Source: Thermococci archaeon (GTDB lineage Archaea; Methanobacteriota_B; Thermococci; Methanofastidiosales; B48-G16). Taken from it: 7,221 nt of DNA. The stretch spans positions 1 to 7,221 of the forward strand of contig DAOVEQ010000051.1 in assembly GCA_030668905.1 (NCBI GenBank). Direction: 5' to 3'. How positions within the stretch are numbered: position 1 is the stretch's first letter; every line of letters starts with the position of its first letter. The notes below the pieces were generated by a model. The model did no database searches, was not told where the DNA came from, and saw only the letters and a list, made by a program, of their open reading frames with translations. Positions 1 to 6,401 of this stretch are shown one piece after another. The translations under genes were made by a program, and so were the position numbers.

Positions 1-117
1 ATACTGTTTGGGATTCCCAAATGGACTCGTTATACAATCAAATATAATATTGATGTTATCAAACCCTATATAAATAGAATTCTGGATCAAGTCAAGGAAA
101 TTGAGGGGGAGTTGTAA
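1..117 (+). CDS. C-terminal end of an unrecognised protein (partial)
   Basis: The window opens inside a reading frame that runs for 38 codons to a TAA at 115-117, followed at once by a second in-frame TAA (118-120). The visible tail starts ILFGIPKWTRYTIKYN. It is rich in Ile, Tyr and Lys and ends in a charged, probably helical segment (LDQVKEIEGEL). I do not recognise a family, and no catalytic motif or membrane segment is visible in this fragment. The reading is supported by an open frame without internal stops, a double stop, and AT-rich codon use like that of the exonuclease-like gene that follows 33 nt later on the same strand. The frame could be chance over so short a stretch, but it is the only plausible coding frame reaching the left edge. 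Confidence 0.55.
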   Translation: MLFGIPKWTRYTIKYNIDVIKPYINRILDQVKEIEGEL

Positions 118-122
118 TAATA

Positions 123-129
123 TTTATAA
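123..129 (+). promoter_or_regulatory. Putative TATA box for a leaderless transcript of the exonuclease-like gene
   Basis: The sequence TTTATAA is centred about 26 nt upstream of the ATG at 151. Archaeal transcription normally begins 25-27 nt after the TATA centre, so the predicted start site falls on or next to the ATG. This fits the lack of any GGTGA-like ribosome site before that ATG. The box was identified by eye; the region is AT-rich, so a chance match is possible. Confidence 0.45.
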
Positions 130-150
130 GTGCAAAGAAGAAAAATAAGT

Positions 151-768
151 ATGGGATATTTTTTCTTGGACATAGAAACGTATTCAGATCAGAATAATCC
201 AGACTCATCTTTAAATCCTTATCTTCCAGAATCAAAGGTTATAGTTATATCATATAATTACTATTCAAGTTTTAAACATCCAATTAGAGAAGAAATTAAG
301 CCACCTTCGTTTCTAAAAGGGTGGGAGTCATCCGAGAGAACAATACTTACAAATTTTTATGAGATTTTAAAAGAAATCAGACGAAGGGATAATTATCTGA
401 AAATGATAGGGTTTAATATATTATCATTTGATCTTCCCTATTTATTTGGCAGAATGAAAATATTGGAAATTGCAGATGAATCTGAACTTTATAAACTGCT
501 TTTTAGATCGTGGGGAATTGATATTTACCAACTAAGTTCCATAATTTCTGAGATGACTATCAAATATGGAACGTTGATTGGAACAAACCATAAGAGAGTA
601 ACTGAATTCTTCAATATGCAGGCAAAAGAAGGGAGTGGACTTGACTGTAGTAGATGGTACGATAATAAGCAATTTGATAAAATAATCAAATATTGCACCG
701 AAGAATTCAATTTTGAGCAATTATTAGATGCTTTTTACCTTCATATAACAAAAAAATTAAATAAATAA
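151..768 (+). CDS. Stand-alone DEDDy-type 3'-5' exonuclease-like protein (PolB exonuclease-related)
   Basis: This is a 205-residue soluble protein with an RNase H-like exonuclease signature. Exo I is FFLDIET with D7 and E9. Exo II is GFNILSFDLPYL (residues 87-98) with D94. The Exo III position is KYCTEEF, where Y181 is followed four residues later by E185. IDIYQLSSII (123-132) resembles the segment after Exo II in family B polymerase exonuclease domains. It matches the small group of predicted exonucleases related to the PolB proofreading domain, with no polymerase domain attached. Such enzymes would remove nucleotides from DNA 3' ends using two metal ions; the substrate here is unknown. The canonical Exo III is Y-x3-D, so the E185 substitution is unusual and might alter activity. 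I chose ATG 151 over an in-frame GTG at 130 because Exo I lies close to the N-terminus in the family and a TATA-like box would start the transcript at 151. The gene is markedly AT-rich compared with the genes to its right. Confidence 0.68.
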   Translation: MGYFFLDIETYSDQNNPDSSLNPYLPESKVIVISYNYYSSFKHPIREEIKPPSFLKGWESSERTILTNFYEILKEIRRRDNYLKMIGFNILSFDLPYLFGRMKILEIADESELYKLLFRSWGIDIYQLSSIISEMTIKYGTLIGTNHKRVTEFFNMQAKEGSGLDCSRWYDNKQFDKIIKYCTEEFNFEQLLDAFYLHITKKLNK

Positions 769-787
769 CTAAAAACCTTGCAATTCC

Positions 788-805
788 CACTTTCTTTTAC
801 TTTAT
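788..805 (+). terminator. T-rich probable terminator of the left-hand genes
   Basis: About 20 nt after the stop of the exonuclease-like gene lies a pyrimidine tract with short T-runs (TTTCTTTTACTTTAT). Archaeal RNA polymerase commonly terminates at T-rich stretches without a strong hairpin, and none is visible here. The runs are short (at most four T), so the call is weak. It sits in the 139-bp spacer between two convergent transcription units. Confidence 0.35.
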
Positions 806-874
806 CATATCGGGCTTCTATTATTCTATTGTTATGCTTTTAATATATCTTGTTACGTCACGTCACAAAGCCAC

Positions 875-907
875 AAATAAAATAAAAAACCAAAAAAAAG
901 ATATTTT
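875..907 (-). terminator. Oligo-T terminator of the tldD/tldE operon
   Basis: Immediately after the TAA of the last operon gene, the minus strand reads through a run of eight T (899-892), then GG, then six T (889-884), then further T-rich sequence. No hairpin precedes it. Consecutive T-runs directly behind a stop codon are the usual archaeal intrinsic termination signal, and this is the strongest such tract in the window. Confidence 0.6.
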
Positions 908-2185
908 TTACTGCGTCGATCTCGTTATGTTGACGTCTTTGATGAGGACGAACGGTGCGATCCCAGGCTCCTGGACCTCGTACCACCATTTTACCATCTG
1001 TCGTTCTTTCGAAAGAGCTTCTATGTTTTTGTAGAGTCGTAACATGTTGTCACTGACTCTTATGTCCTTCCACGATTCTTTTACTTCTCCGTTTTCGTAG
1101 TAGAAGATGGCATCTCTCGGTATTGTGGAAAACTCCCCGGTCATACGGTTCTGGAACCTTGTGTACCATGTATTCGTAAGATAAAGTCCTGTGAAACCGT
1201 CGAAGAGTTCGTCTTTGCTGTGATCGCCAGGCTCAATCTCAAAGTTCCATGACTCCGGGGCAACGAGGCCAGCGTTACCAGTTGTTTTTGTTTTGAATTT
1301 CACTCCTGTCGAAGTATTGTGGAGATATGTTTTGTACTCTCCGTTTTCTATGATCTTGTTTTCGCCAGTAGCCGCGCCCTCATCGTCAAATCTTCGTGAG
1401 TATAATCCTTTTCCCGTATCTATCATTGTGAAATTTTCTGGTGCAACTTTTTCTCCTATTTTATCTTTGAAAAACGACAGTCCAGCTTCTACGCTAAATG
1501 CGGATGTCGATCCCAGCGTGTAGTTTATTACACTTCCGAAAAACAATGGATCTAGTATTATATCATATTTTCCTCTTTCACCAGTTTTGGGATTTTTGTA
1601 TAGGGTAGCAAGCTTATAAGCATCTGAAGCAGCTTTTACAGGGCTGAAATTTTTCAAATCGGTGGCAACGCTTACCCTGTGGCCCGAAATTTCTTTCTCT
1701 AAAAATACACGAATAGAGAATTCTATACTTGCTGTTTCATCGTCAGAGTGCGTATACGGTGTCGCAATTCTTGTCTTTATGTGCTTTTTCAAAACGGTAC
1801 CTGCAGCAGTTCCCTTTATCTCGTTCAATGCTGCATGCACATATCCTTTACAGTCTGCATCAATGATTTTTTCATCGAATTCTATATTTCCATACTCAAA
1901 ACCTTCTTTTGCAATACCGTGATAACTTTGATTTTCATTAGCTTTTTTAGCAAGTTCCATTACAGTTTTTAGAGACGTATCCATATTGTCAAAATCTTTT
2001 ATTGTTGTAAACATAGTTCTTTTTCCCACGGCAACGAAAATATCTGCGCTTTTTTCCTGCCAGTTTTTGGCGATATCTATCTTGTTCCTGGAAAATCTCA
2101 CCTGTTCTATGTCTTCGTCAGTGATTTTGACTATGGCATCATCCGCTCCCAAGTTAAGAAGTTTATTTAATATTTCTTTTTCCAT
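908..2185 (-). CDS. tldE: TldE/PmbA-type subunit of second TldD/TldE protease pair
   Basis: This 425-residue cytoplasmic protein is the non-catalytic partner of a TldD-type metalloprotease. Family features include the N-terminal stretch with FSRNKIDIAKNWQEK (31-45), the middle segment KYDIILDPLFFGSVINY (206-222), where TldD would carry its metal site, IIENGEYKTYLHNTSTG (278-294), EPGDHSKDELF (318-328), and the late RDAIFYYENGEVKES. There is no HExxxH motif. In characterised bacterial TldD/TldE the catalytic zinc is held by TldD, and TldE completes the enclosed peptide-cleaving chamber. I chose the ATG at 2185 because GGTGA lies exactly 4 nt upstream, as before its neighbours. An in-frame ATG at 2206 would add seven residues but has no ribosome site and lies inside the previous gene. 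It is the last gene of the operon, starting 4 nt after the upstream tldD stop. It is only distantly similar to the other TldE here and lacks that protein's Gly-rich C-terminal motif, ending instead in EPGIAPFVLIKD. Confidence 0.85.
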   Translation of the reverse strand: MEKEILNKLLNLGADDAIVKITDEDIEQVRFSRNKIDIAKNWQEKSADIFVAVGKRTMFTTIKDFDNMDTSLKTVMELAKKANENQSYHGIAKEGFEYGNIEFDEKIIDADCKGYVHAALNEIKGTAAGTVLKKHIKTRIATPYTHSDDETASIEFSIRVFLEKEISGHRVSVATDLKNFSPVKAASDAYKLATLYKNPKTGERGKYDIILDPLFFGSVINYTLGSTSAFSVEAGLSFFKDKIGEKVAPENFTMIDTGKGLYSRRFDDEGAATGENKIIENGEYKTYLHNTSTGVKFKTKTTGNAGLVAPESWNFEIEPGDHSKDELFDGFTGLYLTNTWYTRFQNRMTGEFSTIPRDAIFYYENGEVKESWKDIRVSDNMLRLYKNIEALSKERQMVKWWYEVQEPGIAPFVLIKDVNITRSTQ

Positions 2186-2189
2186 AATA

Positions 2190-2194
2190 TCACC
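2190..2194 (-). promoter_or_regulatory. Shine-Dalgarno site containing the upstream stop codon
   Basis: GGTGA lies 4 nt before the ATG at 2185. The last three bases are the TGA stop (2192-2190) of the preceding tldD gene. A ribosome ending the upstream protein is therefore sitting on the next gene's ribosome site, which favours coupled re-initiation. It also decides the start of the downstream tldE. Confidence 0.75.
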
Positions 2195-3572
2195 TGAAAA
2201 TAACATTCCTGAGCCTTATCGTCGGTCCGCCCATCCAGACGTCTAATCCTTGCATAGGATCGCTTTTTCCGCACGATCCTGCAGTGAACTCAAGATCATT
2301 TCCTGCAGCATCTACTGCCTTGTAAAATCCAGGGGTTGTTACTTCAAGTACAGGTCTTTTCACAGGATCTTTTATCTCTCCGTTTTCTATGAGATACGAT
2401 TCCCTACCTATATACCGCTGATTGTAGCGTTTGTCATCTATGTTCCATTCAGTGAAATTTTTCATGTAAATACCGAATTTTATGTCTTTTATTAGTTCGT
2501 CAAAAGAGTAGTCTCCCGGAACGAAAAATGTATTTGCCATCCTCGGTATCGGTTCTCTATTATACGAAGATGCCCGTGCCGCGCCGTTGCTCTGGATTCC
2601 CATTTTGTATGCTGTTTCTCTGCTGTGTAAAAATTCATTTATTTTTCCCTCTTTATAGAGGTATTTTATTCTCGCTTTCACACCCTCTCCGTCGTATTTG
2701 TAATATCCATAACTGTGTTCTATGGTGGGGTCCTCTGCTATGGTAACGTACTCGCTTCCTACTTCCTGACCTACCATGTTTTCTTTAATAAAAGATTCTC
2801 CTGCCTGCGATGACTCTCTCCCCATGATTCTATCGGCTTCAGTGGGATGTCCGCATGATTCATGCACCGCTATTCCTGTCACTTCAGGTCCGCATAGCAG
2901 ATCCATTTTGCCCTTGGGAGCTTCTTTTCCCTGATTTGCTACTTTGTTAAGCCCTTTTACTTCGTTTATAGCTACATTCTCAAGGTCCCATACGTTAAAC
3001 GCTTCGTATCCTCCAGAATAGCCAAACTGCTTGTACCCCTGCTCGACTGTCTTTCCCACGACAGTAAGAAAATAGAAAAATCCAATTTTTGGATGGTATG
3101 CCATTATCTTCGCGCCGTCAGAATTCACGTACTCTTTTTCTATGAGTGTATCATTAAGTTGAAATATACGTGCAGGGATATTCACCTTCGTGTCCATCAT
3201 TCTTTTATCAAGATCCTGGAGATACACGATTTTCCATTCGAGATCTGTATCTTCTATCTTTTTCTCCTGCGTCACTACCCATTTATCTTTGTATGCCTTT
3301 TCTTTGGATAAACCGACTTTACTCTTATTATTTTTAGCCATTTTTATTGCTCTCTTTATGAAATCATCCATGTCTCTCGAGCTATTTGTGCTGACAAATC
3401 CTATACCTCCGTCATAAAGAACTCTAAGGCTGATTCCTTTTTCCTGCTCTACGTTTACTGCGTCTATATTACCATTTTTCATTACTAATGTATTTGTTAG
3501 CGATTTTTCATATCTTACTTCAGCATAATCTGCTTTTTCTTCCACTTTTTTAAGAATTTTTTCTATATCCAT
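2190..3572 (-). CDS. tldD: TldD-type metalloprotease, catalytic subunit of second pair
   Basis: This 460-residue protein is the catalytic half of a TldD/TldE heterodimer, predicted to hydrolyse peptides or unfolded protein segments in the cytoplasm. It shows the full TldD signature. The N-terminal domain has ISLRVLYDGGIGFVST (47-62). The metal site is HESCGH at 237-242 (H237, E238, H242), followed by PTEADR. The core SRETAYKMG and YLIENGEIKDPVKRP segments are present, and the C-terminal GSCGKSDPMQG carries C434 as the likely third zinc ligand. Length is slightly below the roughly 480 residues of the E. coli protein. I chose the ATG at 3572 because GGTGA lies 4 nt upstream. The frame stays open to an ATG at 3656, but that 28-residue extension lies inside the preceding tldE gene, has no family similarity and has no ribosome site. 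The gene sits 8 nt after one tldE and 4 nt before another, so it is the third gene of a four-gene operon. Its natural substrate is unknown. Confidence 0.9.
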   Translation of the reverse strand: MDIEKILKKVEEKADYAEVRYEKSLTNTLVMKNGNIDAVNVEQEKGISLRVLYDGGIGFVSTNSSRDMDDFIKRAIKMAKNNKSKVGLSKEKAYKDKWVVTQEKKIEDTDLEWKIVYLQDLDKRMMDTKVNIPARIFQLNDTLIEKEYVNSDGAKIMAYHPKIGFFYFLTVVGKTVEQGYKQFGYSGGYEAFNVWDLENVAINEVKGLNKVANQGKEAPKGKMDLLCGPEVTGIAVHESCGHPTEADRIMGRESSQAGESFIKENMVGQEVGSEYVTIAEDPTIEHSYGYYKYDGEGVKARIKYLYKEGKINEFLHSRETAYKMGIQSNGAARASSYNREPIPRMANTFFVPGDYSFDELIKDIKFGIYMKNFTEWNIDDKRYNQRYIGRESYLIENGEIKDPVKRPVLEVTTPGFYKAVDAAGNDLEFTAGSCGKSDPMQGLDVWMGGPTIRLRNVIFR

Positions 3573-3576
3573 ATTC

Positions 3577-3581
3577 TCACC
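3577..3581 (-). promoter_or_regulatory. Shine-Dalgarno site touching the upstream stop codon
   Basis: GGTGA lies 4 nt before the ATG at 3572. Its first G is also the last base of the TAG stop (3583-3581) of the upstream tldE. This fixes the start of the downstream tldD and rules out the longer reading from 3656. Confidence 0.75.
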
Positions 3582-4897
3582 TAAAACTCGGTTGTTCCTG
3601 TAAAAAGGAATTTTCCCAGCTTCAGTTTCGGAGTTCTTACTCCTCCTCCCAGCCACGAAAAACCTTCGAGTTTTGTCTCTTTACTTATAGATTCTACTGT
3701 TTTTAACGCTTCAAAAATACTTTGAGTAAATCGCAGATTCTTTACAGGATATTTTATCTCTCCATTTTCTATTAAAAATGTTCCGTCCCTAGTCATGCCC
3801 GTGATTATCGTTTTTATCCTGTGGATCGGATTTACGTAATGGAATCTAGTTACCAGGAGTCCTTTTTTTGTCTCTGAGATCATCTCTTCCTTGTTGGAAT
3901 CTCCGGGTTTAAAGAATAAATTCGTGGGGAACGGCTTATTGGACCCGAGAATGGCATGTCCCGTGGACTCTTTATTCTCCTTCCCTCCGGTGTATGAATT
4001 ATGGACAACGTTCTCGGCGACTCCTTCATTTATGAGAGGTACATCCTGTTTTGGAACTCCTTCAAAATCGAAGGGCGTGGCGAAATTCGTTTCATCGAGA
4101 CCATCGTCCCAGATCGTCACATCTCCTGTAATCTTTTTCCCGATATTTCCGCACATGAAGCTCCTTTTTTCCTGATAATCGGTTGCACTGAATCCCATAA
4201 AACAGAGATATATCATCATTGTACCTACGGCGTAATCTTCCAGGACAACTTCATATTCCCCTGGTTTTATCGATCGAGGGTTTTCATTCATTATACATTT
4301 CTCGGCAGCCTCATTTCCCAGGTCTGCAAAGTTAAAATCTTTAACGTTCCGTGACGCAAAATCTGCATATCCGTATCCTGTCTTGCCCGTGACGTTCGTA
4401 CTCAACGATGCCGTTGTAGCTTCAAAATTTTTATCTACCCCTAGCGAGTTCATTATATAGAATTTTGTATACGCCGTATTAAATGCACCTGAAACGGATT
4501 CAATATCCCTCTCGTGTGCTGTTTCCACGAGTGTTTTTACATTCTCCGCTCTCTCCTCAGGTGTAGATTCGTACGTTTCCTTATAAAAAGCATTTATAGT
4601 TTTATGATTTTTGTTTTCTGGAAGAGATTTAAAATCAGGATTTGGTTTTTGGAGCTTTGTTATTTTCTTCAATTTTTTCAATGTTTCATCCACGTCTTTA
4701 AACGAGGTTGTTTCTATATTGCCAATTTTTTTGTCGATTACCCCCTTTATAACCAATTCGATATGAGTTTCATTAACGTTCTGGTGTATTATCGAGTTTG
4801 CAAACCGTGTCAGGCTGTTTTCGCTATGCAGAACGGAAACCTGTATCTGGTCGAAATCTTTGTCTTCAACTATCTTTCTCAGGATTTCTTCTACCAT
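3581..4897 (-). CDS. tldE: TldE/PmbA-type subunit of first TldD/TldE protease pair
   Basis: This 438-residue protein is the TldE (PmbA) partner of the tldD gene just upstream, which it overlaps by 7 nt (ATGGTAG). Family marks are RFANSIIHQNVNET (31-44) near the N-terminus, the fold-conserved region EYEVVLEDYAVGTMMIYL (214-231), FFKPGDSNKEEM, GMTRDGTFLIENGEIKYPVK (367-386) and the C-terminal WLGGGVRTPKL (415-425). No HExxxH is present where TldD has it, so the subunit is probably non-catalytic and acts in the heterodimer. The ATG at 4897 has GGTGG 4 nt upstream, inside the coding end of tldD. It resembles bacterial PmbA in the TRDGTFLIENG region more than the other TldE in this operon does. 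Expression is probably coupled to the upstream gene by the overlap. It could pair with either TldD in the operon; adjacency favours the first. Confidence 0.88.
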   Translation of the reverse strand: MVEEILRKIVEDKDFDQIQVSVLHSENSLTRFANSIIHQNVNETHIELVIKGVIDKKIGNIETTSFKDVDETLKKLKKITKLQKPNPDFKSLPENKNHKTINAFYKETYESTPEERAENVKTLVETAHERDIESVSGAFNTAYTKFYIMNSLGVDKNFEATTASLSTNVTGKTGYGYADFASRNVKDFNFADLGNEAAEKCIMNENPRSIKPGEYEVVLEDYAVGTMMIYLCFMGFSATDYQEKRSFMCGNIGKKITGDVTIWDDGLDETNFATPFDFEGVPKQDVPLINEGVAENVVHNSYTGGKENKESTGHAILGSNKPFPTNLFFKPGDSNKEEMISETKKGLLVTRFHYVNPIHRIKTIITGMTRDGTFLIENGEIKYPVKNLRFTQSIFEALKTVESISKETKLEGFSWLGGGVRTPKLKLGKFLFTGTTEF

Positions 4898-6321
4898 TTT
4901 CCCACCCCTACTGTAATATTCTCAAACTTCGCCGTGGGTACGCCGTGTCCTACATGCGCACTCTGGCTTGGCTGACCCTTGCCGCAGTTCGGAACTCCCC
5001 ATATATGCCAATCATTACCGGCAGCGACGAGATTTCTCCAGAACTCGTATGTAATTCCCGTGTAGGTCGGGTTTTTTACTAGATCTTTGAGCTCTCCGTT
5101 TTCAATGGTGTATCCTATCTCTGTTCCAAACTGGAAATTCAGTCTTTTGTCGTCTATACTCCAGCTCTTGTTCGTCTCCACGTACAGCCCTTCTTTCGTC
5201 TCCCCTATAAGTTCCTCTTTCGAATAATCTCCAGGCATTAAATTTATATTTGTCATCCGTATAATCGGGAACTTGCTCCATCCATCCGCTCTCATCGTGC
5301 CGTTACTTTCCTGGTTTATTTCGTACGCAGTCTCTCGCGATGTTAAATATCCTGAAAATATGCCCTCTTTCACGAGATACGTTTTCTGCGCCTTCACCCC
5401 TTCGTCATCGTATCCAAACGTTCCCAAGCCGCCGGGTAACGTAGCATCGGCTGTTATATTGACTGAATCACTTCCGTATCTAAAGTTATTGAGTTTTTCC
5501 AGAGTTAAAAAACTCGTACCAGCATAGTTGGCTTCTGTTCCGAATACTCTATCCAGTTCTGTTGGATGACCGCAGGATTCGTGTATCTGGAGCACCATCT
5601 GTGATGTATCTATTACCAGATCTGTGTTTTTTGAGGGGCACTGTTTTGCATCAAGAAGAAGAACGGCCTCGTCAGCAATTTTCTCCGAGTTTCCTACGAG
5701 ATCCATGGATTCAATAAACTCGTACCCTTCGGTGTGATAATCGCCGCCAAAAGAAGTAGGGTAACACCTCCTCTGTATGTCCCCAGGTTTTGCAGCCATT
5801 GCAGTAATACTGCCCCCCACTTCCGTGATCTCCTGATCTATAAAAGCGTTTTCTGTAGAAGCAAATGTCTTCCTTTCTTTTAATATCTGCATGTCTCCCA
5901 TTCTCAACGCTATTTTTTCTTTATTCATTCTTTTTACACATTCCATGAGAACATCGATTTTTTCTTCGGTGGGAACTTTAAACGGATCTTTTTTGATTTT
6001 TGTTTTATACGTGTTCCTATATACTTTCGTTTCCGATAATTTGATATCCTTTTTCTTGAGTTTAGATGAAGCTTTCGCAATTTTTATAGCCAATCGAGCT
6101 TTTTTTCTCACTTCATCCTTCTCCATTCTGGAAGAACTCGCAAATCCCCACGCACCGTTAAGTAAGACTCGTATTCCAAATCCTTTATCAAAGATATTTT
6201 CGAGACGTTCTACTTTATCATTTTTTATTTCTATATTTTCTCTCTGTCTTTCGACAATTCTTATATCTCCATAAGCTCCTTCCTTATTCACTATCTCAAG
6301 AGCTTCGTCTATCAGATCCAA
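4891..6321 (-). CDS. tldD: TldD-type metalloprotease, catalytic subunit of first pair (TTG start)
   Basis: This 476-residue protein is close to the usual TldD length (E. coli about 480). It is the first gene of the four-gene operon. The N-terminal domain contains GFGIRVLLNGAWGFASSSR (47-65). The metal-binding motif is HESCGH at 247-252 (H247, E248, H252), followed by PTELDRVFG. SRETAYEINQESNG, the GDYSKEEL stretch, GYTIENGELKDLVKNP and the C-terminal NCGKGQPSQ with C446, the likely third zinc ligand, complete the signature. In the known family the zinc enzyme works as a TldD/TldE heterodimer on small or unfolded peptides, for example leader removal from microcin B17 and CcdA degradation in E. 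coli. The start codon is TTG: no ATG or GTG in frame fits, and GAGGTGA sits 4 nt before it, one of the best ribosome sites in the window. The stop overlaps the start of the following tldE by 7 nt. It is a clear but divergent paralogue of the second TldD in the operon, so the two pairs probably differ in substrate. Confidence 0.92.
   Translation of the reverse strand: MDLIDEALEIVNKEGAYGDIRIVERQRENIEIKNDKVERLENIFDKGFGIRVLLNGAWGFASSSRMEKDEVRKKARLAIKIAKASSKLKKKDIKLSETKVYRNTYKTKIKKDPFKVPTEEKIDVLMECVKRMNKEKIALRMGDMQILKERKTFASTENAFIDQEITEVGGSITAMAAKPGDIQRRCYPTSFGGDYHTEGYEFIESMDLVGNSEKIADEAVLLLDAKQCPSKNTDLVIDTSQMVLQIHESCGHPTELDRVFGTEANYAGTSFLTLEKLNNFRYGSDSVNITADATLPGGLGTFGYDDEGVKAQKTYLVKEGIFSGYLTSRETAYEINQESNGTMRADGWSKFPIIRMTNINLMPGDYSKEELIGETKEGLYVETNKSWSIDDKRLNFQFGTEIGYTIENGELKDLVKNPTYTGITYEFWRNLVAAGNDWHIWGVPNCGKGQPSQSAHVGHGVPTAKFENITVGVGKW
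4902..4906 (-). promoter_or_regulatory. Ribosome site for the first tldE inside the end of tldD
   Basis: GGTGG lies 4 nt before the ATG at 4897, within the last codons of the upstream tldD. It differs from the GGTGA used elsewhere by one base but has identical spacing, which supports this start and the 7-nt gene overlap. Confidence 0.55.
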
Positions 6322-6325
6322 AGGA

Positions 6326-6332
6326 TCACCTC
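6326..6332 (-). promoter_or_regulatory. Shine-Dalgarno site that decides a TTG start
   Basis: GAGGTGA, an extended match to the anti-Shine-Dalgarno end of archaeal 16S rRNA, ends 4 nt before the TTG at 6321-6319. The spacing equals that of the other genes here, which makes the unusual start codon credible. Confidence 0.75.
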
Positions 6333-6366
6333 TTTTGCACTACTGTACATACATTCTAACCATAAT

Positions 6367-6374
6367 ATTTAAAT
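6367..6374. promoter_or_regulatory. Palindromic A/T box in the divergent promoter region
   Basis: ATTTAAAT reads the same on both strands and lies in the 84-bp gap between the minus-strand tld operon and the plus-strand aminotransferase-like gene. Leftward, a start about 26 nt away would give a leader of roughly 20 nt that includes the GAGGTGA site. Rightward, it would give a very short leader of about 10 nt that still includes GGTGA. On the minus strand a purine-rich GGACAAG lies just upstream, as for a BRE element; the plus-strand side is less convincing. Weaker alternatives are TACATA (6346-6351 area) for the rightward gene and CTATAAGG (about 6392-6385, minus strand) for the operon. Confidence 0.45.
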
Positions 6375-6396
6375 CTTGTCCCCCCTTATAGAATAT

Positions 6397-6401
6397 GGTG
6401 A
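6397..6401 (+). promoter_or_regulatory. Shine-Dalgarno site of the aminotransferase-like gene
   Basis: GGTGA ends 4 nt before the ATG at 6406, the same motif and spacing as in the tld operon on the other strand. The nearby ATG at 6395 and GTG at 6398 are out of frame with the protein. Confidence 0.7.

Noticed and set aside
130..150. GTG at 130 as start of the exonuclease-like gene
   Set aside because: It adds a basic seven-residue tail before a family-typical N-terminus, overlaps the end of the TATA-like box and has no ribosome site at a useful distance. It is still possible.
855..866. Short tandem repeat ACGTCACGTCAC in the convergent spacer
   Set aside because: Only two and a half copies of a 5-bp unit. 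There are no further copies and no clear relation to either gene end, so it is likely chance.
834..1034. Small plus-strand frame (66 codons) starting in the convergent spacer, considered as a possible peptide precursor
   Set aside because: Most of it is antisense to the end of the second tldE, its start has no ribosome site, and the composition gives no precursor-like leader or core.
2186..2206. Seven-residue extension of the second TldE (ATG at 2206)
   Set aside because: It overlaps the end of tldD and lacks a ribosome site. GGTGA at 2190-2194 supports the ATG at 2185.
3573..3656. N-terminal extension of 28 residues for the second TldD (ATG at 3656)
   Set aside because: It lies inside the preceding tldE in another frame, has no ribosome site and no family similarity. 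GGTGA at 3577-3581 with 4-nt spacing supports the ATG at 3572.
4514..4975. Plus-strand open frame of about 150 codons antisense to the tldD/tldE junction
   Set aside because: It is a shadow of the real minus-strand genes: Cys/Phe-rich unnatural composition, no ribosome site and no recognisable domain. Similar antisense frames at 4001-4354, 5891-6274, 1293-1523 and 1662-1922 were dismissed for the same reason.
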